NCBI RefSeq assembly: GCF_023701695.1
Contig: NZ_JAJOZC010000001.1
Location: 5,765,894 to 5,829,893, forward strand
Reading direction: 5' to 3'
DNA from: Streptomyces sp. RKAG290
Lineage (GTDB): Bacteria > Actinomycetota > Actinomycetes > Streptomycetales > Streptomycetaceae
Length of the DNA stretch: 64,000 bases
Shown: positions 45,306 to 55,299 of the stretch, piece by piece
How positions within the stretch are numbered: position 1 is the stretch's first letter
How the letters are laid out: the number at the start of each line of letters is the position of its first letter
Translations under genes and position numbers: made by a program
Notes under the pieces: model-generated
What the model saw: only the letters and a program-made list of their open reading frames with translations
What the model was told of the DNA's origin: nothing
Databases searched by the model: none

Positions 45306-45998
45306 CTATAGCGGGGGCAGCGCGGGCAGGGGCAGTCCGCCCTCGACGGTCAGGGCCGACCCGTCGCGGCGTCCGCTGAGCCAGCCGAGCAGGTCGGCTG
45401 CCGTGCCGCGGACCGTGACGGGGTCACCCTCCGCGCCGCCGCCGGTCGTCCAGAGGCGACCCGTACCGTCGGCCACGCCCGTCCGCACGACATCGGGGTG
45501 CCCGGCGAACCGCTCGGCCAGGAAGTCGATCTCCCGGGCGGTGAACTCCTCCGGGAGGTCCTCCAGCTCGTAGCCGGCGTCCAGGTCGACATGGTGCAGC
45601 TCGACCTCGGCGCGCCGGCGGAAGGGGATCCGGGAGGCCGAGTCCGTCACGCCGTTGCGCATCGCGACGGTGCGTGACCAGTCGGCCGGGGCCGCGGCGG
45701 CGTCCTCGAAGCGGGCCGCGCTCGCCGCCAGGTCGGCCAGCTGCTCGTCCCGCGGCCGGGGTGCGTCGCGCTCGATGTCGCGGTCGCGGGTTTCGCTGTC
45801 TGCGTACATCGGCCGGCCCTGGAGAACATTTACGAGCGCGTCGGCGTTACGTGAAAGGTGCGCGACGACATGACCCCGGCTCCAGCCGGGCAGCCGGGAC
45901 GGCCGGCCCAGTGCGGAGTCGTCCATTTTCTCCGTGGCGCTGAGCAGCCGTCCGGTCGCTTCACGTAGGGCCGCCAGGTCGTGCGCGTGATCAATCAT
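45306..45998 (-). CDS. maleylpyruvate isomerase family mycothiol-dependent enzyme
   Basis: A 230-residue protein with a four-helix N-terminal MDMPI domain: LPGWSRGHVVAHLSRNADALVN carries the metal histidine. Further ligands are in RRRAEVELHHVDLDAGY. The family transfers or isomerises via mycothiol, the actinobacterial substitute for glutathione. ATG 45998 is the usual start. It ends 10 bases before the MBL hydrolase gene, so the two are likely one transcript dealing with mycothiol adducts (inference). Confidence 0.85.
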   Translation of the reverse strand: MIDHAHDLAALREATGRLLSATEKMDDSALGRPSRLPGWSRGHVVAHLSRNADALVNVLQGRPMYADSETRDRDIERDAPRPRDEQLADLAASAARFEDAAAAPADWSRTVAMRNGVTDSASRIPFRRRAEVELHHVDLDAGYELEDLPEEFTAREIDFLAERFAGHPDVVRTGVADGTGRLWTTGGGAEGDPVTVRGTAADLLGWLSGRRDGSALTVEGGLPLPALPPL

Positions 45999-46172
45999 GG
46001 GGCCGAGCCTAGCCTCGCCACTCATTCGGGTGAAGGAGTCATCAGCCGTCCGTAAATCGAATGCACGTGCTATACGCTCGGAGTAGAAACCTCCTGAATC
46101 GCTGTGGCACCCCCCATACCCTGGGGCAGGGGCTCAGTTCCCCCGCTTCTCTCTAGAAAGGTGCGGACCGGC

Positions 46173-49100
46173 GTGGCCGACCGTCTCATCGTCCGTGGCG
46201 CTCGCGAGCACAACCTCAAGAACGTCTCGCTCGACCTCCCCCGCGACTCCCTCATCGTCTTCACCGGGCTCTCCGGGTCGGGCAAGTCGTCGCTCGCGTT
46301 CGACACGATTTTCGCCGAGGGGCAGCGGCGTTACGTGGAGTCGCTCTCCTCGTACGCCCGGCAGTTCCTCGGTCAGATGGACAAGCCGGACGTCGACTTC
46401 ATCGAGGGCCTGTCGCCCGCCGTCTCCATCGACCAGAAGTCGACCTCGCGCAACCCGCGCTCGACGGTCGGCACCATCACGGAGGTCTACGACTACCTCC
46501 GGCTGCTCTTCGCCAGGATCGGCAAGCCGCACTGCCCCGAGTGCGGCCGTCCGATCTCGCGCCAGTCGCCTCAGGCCATCGTGGACAAGGTGCTCGGGCT
46601 GCCCGAGGGCAGCCGGTTCCAGGTGCTGTCGCCGCTGGTGCGCGAGCGCAAGGGCGAGTTCGTCGACCTCTTCGCCGACCTGCAGACCAAGGGGTACAGC
46701 AGGGCCAGGGTCGACGGCGAGACGATCCAGCTCTCCGAGCCGCCCACGCTCAAGAAGCAGGAGAAGCACACCATCGAGGTGGTCATCGACCGCCTCACCG
46801 TCAAGGACAGCGCCAAGCGCCGGCTGACCGACTCGGTCGAGACCGCGCTGGGCCTGTCCGGCGGCATGGTCGTGCTCGACTTCGTCGACCTCGAAGAGGA
46901 CGACCCCGAGCGTGAGCGGATGTACTCCGAGCACCTCTACTGCCCTTACGACGACCTCTCCTTCGAGGAGCTGGAGCCGCGCTCCTTCTCCTTCAACTCG
47001 CCCTTCGGCGCCTGCCCCGACTGCACGGGTATCGGTACGCGGATGGAGGTCGACCCGGAGCTGATCGTCCCGGACGAGGAGAAGTCCCTCGACGAGGGTG
47101 CGATCCACCCCTGGTCGCACGGCCACACCAAGGAGTACTTCGGGCGGCAGATCAACGCACTCGCCCAAGCGCTCGGATTCCGTACGGACATCCCCTGGGC
47201 CGGGCTGCCGCAGCGCGCCAAGAAGGCCCTGCTGCACGGCCACAAGATCCAGACCGAGGTCCGCTACCGCAACCGCTACGGGCGCGAGCGCGCCTACACC
47301 ACCCCTCCTTCGAGGGAGCGGTGCAGTTCGTCAAGCGGCGGCACTCCGAGGCCGAGAGCGACTCCAGCAGGGAGCGCTTCGAGGGCTACATGCGCGAAGT
47401 GCCCTGCCCGACCTGTGAGGGCACCAGGCTCAAGCCGATCGTGCTCGCGGTGACGGTGATGGAGAAGTCCATCGCCCAGGTCGCGGCGATGTCGATCAGC
47501 GAGTGCGCCGAGTTCCTCGGCCGCCTGAAGCTGAACGCCCGCGACAAGAAGATCGCCGAGCGGGTGCTCAAGGAGGTCAACGAGCGGCTGAAGTTCCTGG
47601 TCGACGTGGGCCTGGACTACCTCTCGCTGAACCGCGCGGCCGGCACCCTGTCCGGCGGCGAGGCGCAGCGCATCCGGCTCGCCACCCAGATCGGCTCCGG
47701 ACTGGTCGGCGTGCTGTACGTCCTGGACGAGCCGTCCATCGGCCTGCACCAGCGCGACAACCACCGGCTGATCGAGACCCTGGTCCGGCTGCGCGACATG
47801 GGTAACACGCTCATCGTCGTCGAGCACGACGAGGACACCATCAAGGTCGCCGACTGGGTCGTCGACATCGGCCCCGGCGCCGGTGAGCACGGCGGCAAGG
47901 TGGTCCACTCCGGATCGCTCAAGGAGCTGCTGGCCAACGACAAGTCGATCACCGGCCAGTACCTGACCGGCAAGCGGTCCATCGCGATGCCCGAGGTCAG
48001 GCGTCCCGTCGACCCCTCGCGCCTGCTCACCGTGCACGGGGCCCGGGAGAACAACCTCCAGGACATCGACGTGGCCTTCCCGCTCGGGGTGCTGACCGCC
48101 GTGACGGGTGTCTCCGGCTCCGGAAAGTCGACGCTGGTCAACGACATCCTCTACACCCACCTGGCGCGGGAGCTGAACGGCGCCAAGTCGGTCCCCGGCC
48201 GGCACACCAGGGTCGACGGGGACGATCTCGTCGACAAGGTGGTGCACGTCGACCAGTCGCCCATCGGCCGTACGCCCCGGTCCAACCCGGCCACGTACAC
48301 CGGGGTCTTCGACCACGTCCGCAGGCTGTTCGCGGAGACGATGGAGGCCAAGGTCCGCGGCTACCTGCCCGGCCGGTTCTCCTTCAACGTCAAGGGCGGC
48401 CGCTGCGAGAACTGCTCCGGCGACGGCACGATCAAGATCGAGATGAACTTCCTGCCGGACGTGTACGTCCCGTGCGAGGTCTGCCACGGAGCGCGCTACA
48501 ACCGGGAGACGCTGGAGGTCCACTACAAGGGCAAGTCCATCGCCGAGGTGCTGGACATGCCGATCGAGGAGGGCCTGGAGTTCTTCGAGGCAGTCCCGAC
48601 GATCGCGCGCCACCTGCGCACGCTCAACGAGGTCGGCCTCGGATACGTCAGGCTCGGTCAGTCCGCGCCGACGCTCTCCGGTGGTGAGGCACAGCGGGTG
48701 AAGCTGGCCAGCGAGCTCCAGAAGCGCTCCACCGGCCGCACGGTGTACGTGCTGGACGAGCCGACCACCGGTCTGCACTTCGAGGACATCTCGAAGCTGA
48801 TCAAGGTGCTGTCCGGGCTGGTCGACAAGGGCAACACGGTGATCGTCATCGAGCACAACCTCGATGTCGTCAAGACCGCCGACTGGGTCATCGACATGGG
48901 CCCCGAGGGCGGCAACGGCGGCGGTCTGGTCATCGCCGAGGGCACCCCGGAGTACGTGGCCGGTGTCCCCGCCAGCCACACCGGGAAGTTCCTCCAGGGA
49001 ATCCTGGACGCGGACCGGGTGAGCGAGGCGGCGGTTCCCGCGGCCCGTAAGCCGGTGCGGAAGGCGGCGACGAAGAAGGCGGTCGCCGCGAAGTCGGCAC

Positions 49101-49231
49101 CGGCCAGGAAGACGGCCACGGCGAAGACGGCATCGGGGAAGGCCACGACGAAGGTCACGGCGAAGGCCACCGGGACTGCCGCGGCGAAGAAGCCCGCGGC
49201 GAAGAAGGCGACCCGGGCGCGCAAGGCCTGA
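46173..49231 (+). CDS. uvrA: excinuclease ABC subunit UvrA, interrupted by an apparent 1-nt frameshift
   Basis: About 1019 residues. Both ATPase modules are present: Walker A GLSGSGKSSLAF (residue ~34) and GVSGSGKSTLVN (~650), with signature LSGGEAQRIRLA and LSGGEAQRVKLA. Zinc modules are visible (CPECGRP, CPDCTG, CPTCEG, CENCSG...CEVCHG). The frame breaks at codon ~377; adding one C to the run at 47302-47305 gives YTTPSFEGAVQFVKRRH. The C-terminus has a ~65-residue Lys/Ala/Thr-rich, histone H1-like tail (KKPAAKKATRARKA). UvrA recognises DNA lesions as a dimer and loads UvrB. GTG 46173 gives the standard MADRLIVRG start. Confidence 0.95.
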
Positions 49232-49569
49232 CGCCAGGGCCTGGCAGCTGGGCCCGACGACAAACGGCCTGACAACAGGGCCTGACAACAGGGCCCGATG
49301 CGAGGGCCCGACGGCCAGGCATGCAGCGTGGCCCGACGGCAGGGGCTCGTGACGAGGTCCGGCGGTTCGGTGTGCGGTGGCGGTTCCCTGCGAAGGGGCC
49401 GCCACCGCACTGCGTTCCGGCCCTGACCAGGCACGACCGGCTGCGACCCCGGCGCAGGGGCGTCCGTCTACGCCGGTATCGTCGGTTACGTCACGGATGC
49501 CTCCGCTGCCCCTGCTGTCCCAGGCACCTCTGGCACCGCTACGAAACCCCTCTGACCAGTGGAGACCGC
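49232..49569. other. 338-bp gap with a degenerate 13-bp tandem repeat
   Basis: No gene is supported. Between 49236 and ~49335 the phrase GGCCTGACAACAG and variants (GGGCCCGATGCGA, GGGCCCGACGGCC) recurs five to six times with a ~13-base period. The rest must contain the promoter of the Rieske gene, for which no convincing hexamers are seen. Confidence 0.55.
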
Positions 49570-49998
49570 ATGTCCGGCCAGCCCGCCGCCCGCCGCACCG
49601 TGCTGAAGGGCGCCGCTCTCGCGGGCGCCGCCGGGCTGGGAGTGGCCGCCTGCTCGACCGACTCGAAGCTCGGGCACGCCCAGACGCCGACGCCCACCGC
49701 ACCCGTCCAGCTCGGTGCCCCGGACGAGATCCCGGTGGGCGAGTCCAAGCTCTACCGCGAGCAGCGCGTCGTCGTCACCTGCCCGGCCAAGGGGCAGTTC
49801 AAGGCGTTCAGCGCCCAGTGCACCCACGCGGGCTGCCTGCTGGACAAGGTCGAGAACAACGAGGGGCACTGCCCCTGCCACGGCAGCCGCTTCGACACCA
49901 CGACCGGCAAGGCGGTGCACGGTCCGGCGACCGTGCCGCTGCCCTCCGTCCCGGTCAGGGTCGAGGACGGAAGGCTGGTCGCGGGCCCCGAAGCCTGA
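49570..49998 (+). CDS. Rieske [2Fe-2S] protein, Tat-exported putative lipoprotein
   Basis: A 142-residue protein. The N-terminus ARRTVLKGAALAGAAGLGVAAC is a twin-arginine signal ending in a lipobox-like cysteine (residue ~28), so it may be both Tat-exported with its cluster folded and lipid-anchored. The Rieske ligands are CTHAGC and CPCHGSRFD, at residues ~89 and ~107, with the disulfide cysteines included. Stand-alone Rieske proteins of this type are electron carriers; no oxygenase is adjacent. ATG 49570 follows GGAGA. Confidence 0.88.
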   Translation: MSGQPAARRTVLKGAALAGAAGLGVAACSTDSKLGHAQTPTPTAPVQLGAPDEIPVGESKLYREQRVVVTCPAKGQFKAFSAQCTHAGCLLDKVENNEGHCPCHGSRFDTTTGKAVHGPATVPLPSVPVRVEDGRLVAGPEA

Positions 49999-50131
49999 GC
50001 CGGCCGCCGCGCGCCGGAGGGGCCGCCGCCCCGTGCCAGCGGGTCCCCGTGCCAGAGGGCGGTCCCGTGCCTGGCCTCGGCGCCCCGCGTCCGTGTCGGC
50101 CGCCCCGCACCTGGCCTTGAAGTCCCGGCGC

Positions 50132-50196
50132 CTGAGCCTGCCCGCCCGGCTTCCTGAGCCTGCCGCCCGGCCTCCTGAGCCGCCCGCCGCGCCCTC
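50132..50196. repeat. three tandem 21-22 bp repeats
   Basis: CTGAGCCTGCCCGCCCGGCTTC recurs three times with small changes (50132, 50154, 50175) in the 259-bp gap between the Rieske gene and the convergent regulator gene. The rest of the gap is C-rich and featureless. Confidence 0.6.
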
Positions 50197-50257
50197 CCGC
50201 CGTGCCCGCCCCCGTCGCCCTCCCCGGCGCCCTCCAGACCGGCCACGGAGCCCCCCC

Positions 50258-51183
50258 TCACTCCCAGTCCCAGTCGATACCGACCAGGCCGGGCCGCACC
50301 CCTGCTCCACCAGATGGACCGTCCGGTGCCGGCCGGTGAGTGTGAGGTCCGTCCGGGCGCCGCGCGGCGCTCCCGCCGACACCTGGGTGAACCGCCGGCA
50401 GCGTACCGGCAGCGCCTCCTCGTCGAACCGGACCTGCAGCACGTACTGCCCGCCGCCGAAGCTGAAGCCCCGCACGTACTCACCGCACGGCCCGCCCGTA
50501 CCGTCCTCGAAGCCGTAGCCGAAGAGGTACGTCTCACCCGCCCGCAACCGGGTGTCGAAGAGCAGCTCGGCGACCAGCACTCCGGTCTCCGCGTCCCAGC
50601 GGACCCGCCCCGTCCGGCAGTTCTCCCGGGCGCTCACCCCGACCCGTGCCGGTTCGCAGCCCGGATCGCCGCGGTACACGGCGAGATAGCGGTCGATCCC
50701 GTCGCGGTGGGCGCGCACCACGTGCTGGGAGTTCCGGTGCTGCATCCGGCGGCCGGGTCCGATCCGTACCCGCTCCTGGTGCCCCACCGTGTGGAGCCCG
50801 CCGTCCGAGGGCGACTCCATCGCGCCGAGCAGCCGCTCGACCGCGCCGGACGCGTCCACCAGGGAGCGGTAGGAGCGGGCCGGCGGTCGGTCGGCCTCCG
50901 TGCCGGAACCCCCGGGCCCCAGCAGCGCGAGCAGCGAGTTGCCCGGCAGCTCCAGCACCTCCTCCAGCGCCTTCACGGCCCGCAGGGACTCCGGGCGCTG
51001 CGGGCGCCTGGCCCCCTGCTGCCAGTAACTCAGGCTGGTCACACCGACCTTGACCCCGCGGTGCGCCAGATGATGCTGAACCCGCTGGAGCGGCAGCCCG
51101 CGCACCGACAGCGCGGTGCGCAACGCCAGATGGAACGGGCCGGTGTGCAGCACCTGCGCCAGTTCGGCCTCGGTGTGCTGCAT
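50258..51183 (-). CDS. XRE-type regulator-like protein, interrupted by an apparent 1-nt frameshift near its end
   Basis: About 308 residues. The N-terminal ~90 residues read as a helix-turn-helix domain: ALRTALSVRGLPLQRVQHHLAHRG, then VTSLSYWQQGARRPQRPES and LEEVLELPGNSLLALLG. The C-terminal ~180 residues are a beta-rich domain of unknown function (DRYLAVYRGDPGCEPARV, TYLFGYGFEDGTGGPCGEYVRG). One extra G (minus strand) at 50299-50302 restores the ending VEQGVRPGLVGIDWDWE and a stop at 50258; uncorrected, the frame runs hundreds of bases further. It is divergent from the protease pair at 51411, which it may regulate. Confidence 0.65.
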
Positions 51184-51410
51184 GGGTCCTCCAGGTGAAC
51201 ATTCACGTCGCATGACGTGCGGGGCCGCGCCGACGGGTGCCGGGCCGCAGGTGGCCAGGGGGAAGCGTTCACGCGTCCGCCACCGGCGTTCACACCGCGG
51301 TGTTCCCACGCATTGAAGCGTGTTGACCCGTTCCCGACAACGGTTGATGCTCCTCGACAGCGTCCGGACGCGCTCCTTGGAACTCCCACCCCCGCTCCGG
51401 GAGGAACATC

Positions 51411-52028
51411 ATGCGCAACCGAAGAATCAGACCGGGAAGGCTGACGGTCACGGCCGTTCTCATCTCCGCACTGCTCGCCCTGCCGACGGCGAGCGCCACC
51501 GCATCGGACCGGAACCACGCCGTGCCCTCCGCCGCGGGCACGTTCGCCGCCACCCAGCGGCTGGACATCACCATGCAGGCCCAGCAGAAGACCAACTGGT
51601 GCTGGGCCGCCTCGGGCAACACCGTCGCCGCCTGGTTCGGCCGCAACCTCACCCAGAACGAGTTCTGCAACGCCGCGTTCGGCCGGGCACCGGGCTCGCA
51701 GTGCCCCAACTCGCAGGCCACGCTCGGGAACGTCCAGGACGGTCTGTACCGGTCCGGCATCAACCCCGGTTCGTACGTCACCGGCTGGCTGCGCTACCCG
51801 ACGGTGCAGGCCGAGACAGCCGCCGGCCGGCCGGTGGAGACCCGTATCCAGTGGTCGGCCGGCGGCGGTCACATGCATGTCCTGTACGGATACGACGACA
51901 CGAACAGCTGGGTCTACTGGGGCGACCCCTGGCCCTCCAGCAACCGCTACAACTGGGCCACGCACGCCTGGTACGTGAACAACAGCGAGTTCTCCTGGAC
52001 CCATTCGCTCTACCGGATCGGGGCGTGA
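51411..52028 (+). CDS. secreted papain-like cysteine protease (C70/AvrRpt2-like)
   Basis: A 205-residue protein. Residues 1-32 are a Sec signal peptide (LTVTAVLISALLALPTASATA). The mature domain opens with LDITMQAQQKTNWCWAASGNTV, in which the glutamine and the WCW cysteine match the oxyanion hole and nucleophile of papain-like C39/C70 enzymes. The histidine is in GGGHMHVLYGYDD, and the asparagine/aspartate equivalent in VYWGDPWPSSNRYN. GGGAGG lies seven bases before the ATG. The next gene follows after four bases, so the pair is cotranscribed. Substrate unknown. Confidence 0.82.
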   Translation: MRNRRIRPGRLTVTAVLISALLALPTASATASDRNHAVPSAAGTFAATQRLDITMQAQQKTNWCWAASGNTVAAWFGRNLTQNEFCNAAFGRAPGSQCPNSQATLGNVQDGLYRSGINPGSYVTGWLRYPTVQAETAAGRPVETRIQWSAGGGHMHVLYGYDDTNSWVYWGDPWPSSNRYNWATHAWYVNNSEFSWTHSLYRIGA

Positions 52029-52032
52029 CGGC

Positions 52033-52944
52033 ATGACCCCCACCAGTTCCCCGGACCGCCCCGCCGAGACCGAAGCCGCGCACGCCCGCACCGCCCGTTC
52101 CGCCGCCGCGGCCCTCGCGGCGGCCGGCGTGCTGGCCGGCGCAGCCCTGCTCACCGTCGCCCCGCAAGCGGCCGCCGCCACCGGACCGTCGGCCACTCCG
52201 GCAGCCCTGGCAGCGGCCCATGAGGTGGCCACCGACGCGGCGACCCTGGACACGCTGTCCCGCTTCTTCGCCCGGGAGGGTGCCGTCGCCAGGTCGGCGG
52301 CCGCCCCACGGATCCAGGGCGCGGCCGTGCCGGTACGCACCCTGTCCGCGGACTTCGTCGCGGGCGAACCGGGAGCGTCCGTGGCCTCGCTGGACTACCT
52401 CGCCAGCACCGCGGTCTCCTCGGACGGCCAGAAGGCATCCCTGTGGATACTCCCCGAGCCGGGGCAGGACGGGCGGTGGCAGGTGGTGAACATCGCCACC
52501 GGGGACGACGAGACCCGGTACGCGGCCGCAGGCGCGCGGAAGCTGCCCGGCGGCACCGTCTTCCGCGAGCCGCAGATCGACGCCTGGTACGTGACCAAGG
52601 GCGGCCGGGTGCTCCCGCTGGACCGGGACGCGGCGGGCGCGGTCGGCGCGGACGGCACCACGCTGAGCGCCTACCGCACCCGGGTGCGCGCCGCCTACGC
52701 GGACAAACTCCCCGGCTCCGCCTACGCCCGCTCCGGCCGGGCCGGCGGCTACGGGCCCTCCGGCGGGGCGGCGGCCGCGGAACGCCCCGGGCCTGCCGGG
52801 GGACGGTCCGGGCCGGCCATCGCGGCGGACGCCACCGCGGACACGGCCCTCACCGCGACCTCCGGCGCCGCGGCCGCGGGCGCACTGGCCGTACTCGCGC
52901 TCTGCGGCGCCACGGCCCTGCGCAACCGGCGCCGGACCCGCTGA
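52033..52944 (+). CDS. exported membrane-anchored protein paired with the papain-like protease
   Basis: A 303-residue protein. An Ala-rich N-terminal hydrophobic stretch (AAAALAAAGVLAGAALLTV) ends at AAAATG and is a signal peptide. The exported region (~50-215) has VPVRTLSADFVAGEPG, ASLWILPEPGQDGRWQVVNIATGDDE and AWYVTKGGRVLPLD. A Gly/Ala-rich linker precedes a C-terminal helix (AAAAGALAVLALCGATAL) and a basic end NRRRTR, so it is a surface protein held in the membrane. I do not recognise a family. Its 4-bp spacing from the protease suggests substrate, inhibitor or anchor (inference). Confidence 0.65.
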   Translation: MTPTSSPDRPAETEAAHARTARSAAAALAAAGVLAGAALLTVAPQAAAATGPSATPAALAAAHEVATDAATLDTLSRFFAREGAVARSAAAPRIQGAAVPVRTLSADFVAGEPGASVASLDYLASTAVSSDGQKASLWILPEPGQDGRWQVVNIATGDDETRYAAAGARKLPGGTVFREPQIDAWYVTKGGRVLPLDRDAAGAVGADGTTLSAYRTRVRAAYADKLPGSAYARSGRAGGYGPSGGAAAAERPGPAGGRSGPAIAADATADTALTATSGAAAAGALAVLALCGATALRNRRRTR

Positions 52945-53003
52945 CCGCCCCGCAGCAGCGCGGGCGCGGCCGATCGTGAGAGCCCGCCGCGCCCGATGAC
53001 CCC

Positions 53004-53044
53004 GTGCTCCGGGACCCGCACCCCCAATGCGTGTCCCGGAGCAC
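53004..53044 (+). terminator. terminator upstream of uvrC
   Basis: A 12-bp perfect stem (53004-53015 with 53033-53044) separates the protease pair from uvrC. Confidence 0.7.
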
Positions 53045-53098
53045 GGCGGCGGCCAGGAGCACGCCGCGCTGTCACTGCCCGCAAGTAGGGTGGGAGGC

Positions 53099-55299
53099 AT
53101 GGCAGACCCCTCCAGCTACCGCCCCAAGCCGGGACAGATCCCCGACTCCCCGGGGGTCTACAGATTCCGCGACGAACACCGCCGGGTGATCTACGTCGGC
53201 AAGGCGAAGAACCTGCGCCAGCGCCTGGCCAACTACTTCCAGGACCTGGCCGGCCTTCATCCGCGCACGCGCACGATGGTGACCACCGCCGCGTCCGTGG
53301 AGTGGACGGTCGTCTCCACGGAGGTCGAGGCGCTCCAGCTCGAGTACTCCTGGATCAAGGAGTACGACCCCCGGTTCAACGTCAAGTACCGCGACGACAA
53401 GAGCTATCCGTACCTCGCGGTGACGCTCAACGAGGAGTTCCCGCGCGTCCAGGTGATGCGCGGCGCCAAGAAGAAGGGCGTGCGCTACTTCGGTCCGTAC
53501 GGGCACGCCTGGGCGATCCGCGAGACGGTCGACCTGATGCTCCGGGTCTTCCCCGTCCGTACGTGCTCCGCCGGTGTCTTCAAGAACGCCGTCAGGACCG
53601 GGCGCCCCTGCCTCCTGGGCTACATCGGCAAGTGCTCGGCCCCCTGCGTGGGCCGGGTCACACCGGAAGAGCATCGCGAACTGGCCGACGACTTCTGCGA
53701 CTTCATGGCCGGCCGCACCGGCACGTACATCCGCCGCCTGGAGAAGGACATGATGGCGGCGGCCGAGGAGATGGAGTACGAACGGGCGGGCCGGCTCCGC
53801 GACGACGCCGAGGCCCTCAGGCGCGCCATGGAGAAGAGCGCCGTCGTGCTCGCCGACGCCACCGACGCCGACCTCATCGCGGTCGCCGAGGACGAGCTGG
53901 AGGCCGCGCTGCAGATCTTCCACGTCCGCGGCGGCCGGGTGCGCGGCCAGCGCGGCTGGGTCACCGACAAGGTGGAGAACGTCGACACCTCCGGCCTGGT
54001 CGAGCACGCGCTCCAGCAGCTGTACGGCGAGGAGACCGGCGAGGCCGTGCCCAAGGAGGTCCTGGTCCCGGCCCTCCCCGAGGACCCCGACGCGGTCTCC
54101 GAGTGGCTGGCCGCCCGCCGTGGCTCCCAGGTCAGCCTGCGCATCCCGCAGCGCGGTGACAAGAAGGACCTGATGGTCACGGTCCAGCGCAACGCCCAGC
54201 AGGCGCTGGGGCTGCACAAGACCAAGCGCGCCTCCGACCTGACCACCCGCTCCCGGGCCCTGGAGGAGATCGCCGAGGCGCTCGGCCTCGACACCGCTCC
54301 GCTGCGCATCGAGTGCTTCGACATCTCCCACCTCCAGGGCGACGACGTGGTGGCGTCGATGGTGGTCTTCGAGGACGGGCTGGCCCGTAAGGGGGAGTAC
54401 CGCCGCTTCCAGATCAAGAGCTTCGAGGGCCAGGACGACGTCCGCTCGATGCACGAGGTGATCGGCCGGCGCTTCCGGCGCTACCTCCAGGAGAAGGAGC
54501 GGACGGGGGAGTGGGAGGAGACCCCCGCCCCACCGGCCCGATCCCCGGGAGCCCGGAAGCCGCGTCCGAGGCCGAAGCCACGTCCGTGACCGAAGCGACG
54601 TCCGGGACCGAGGCCGTCTCCGTGACGGAAACCGTCTCCGTGACCGAGGCCGCGTCGGCAGCCGAAGCCGGCTCCGTGGCCGAAGCCGTCTCCGCAACGG
54701 GAGCCGTCTCCGTGACGGAGACCGGCCCCGGGGCCCTCGTGGATGCCGGGGCTGAACCCCGCGAGGACGACGGCCGCCCCAAGCGGTTCGCCTACCCGCC
54801 GCAGCTCCTCGTGGTCGACGGCGGACAGCCCCAGGTCGCCGCGGCCAAGCGGGCACTGGACGAACTGGGCATCGACGACATCGCCGTCTGCGGGCTCGCC
54901 AAGCGTCTCGAAGAGGTCTGGCTGCCCGACGACGACGACCCGGTGGTGCTGCCCCGCTCCAGCGAGGGCCTCTACCTCCTGCAGCGCATCCGTGACGAGG
55001 CGCACCGTTTCGCCATCACCTACCAGCGCGCCAAACGGGCCAAGCGCATCCGCTCCAGCCCCCTGGATGCCGTGGCCGGCCTCGGCGAGACCCGGAAGCA
55101 GGCCCTGATCAAGCATTTCGGCTCCGTGAAGAAGCTGCGGCAGGCGACAATCGACCAGATCTGCGAGGTTCCGGGGATAGGCCGAAGGACGGCGGAATCA
55201 GTGGCCGTCGCCCTCGCCTCGACCGCCCCGGCCACGCCCGCCGTGAACACGGCCACAGGAGAGATCATTGAAGAGGACGACGGGGGCAGTACGACATGA
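53099..55299 (+). CDS. uvrC: excinuclease ABC subunit UvrC, interrupted by an apparent 1-nt frameshift
   Basis: About 733 residues. The N-terminal GIY-YIG nuclease (GVYRFRDEHRRVIYVGKAKNLRQRL) makes the 3' cut. A UVR domain binds UvrB. The RNase H-like nuclease (FDISHLQGDDVVASMVVFEDG; later LLVVDGGQPQVAAA) makes the 5' cut, and a helix-hairpin-helix end (QICEVPGIGRRTAESVAVAL) binds DNA. The frame breaks at 54552-54554; one extra C gives SPGAPEAASE. Right after it comes a ~50-residue degenerate SVTEA repeat inside the RNase H domain loop. TAGGGT (53086-53091) just before ATG 53099 hints at a leaderless mRNA. Its stop overlaps rapZ. Confidence 0.95.
54586..54726 (+). repeat. 15-bp minisatellite inside uvrC
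   Basis: Units close to TCCGTGACCGAGGCC recur about nine times in frame, encoding S-V-T-E-A/T pentapeptides with substitutions. Confidence 0.8.
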
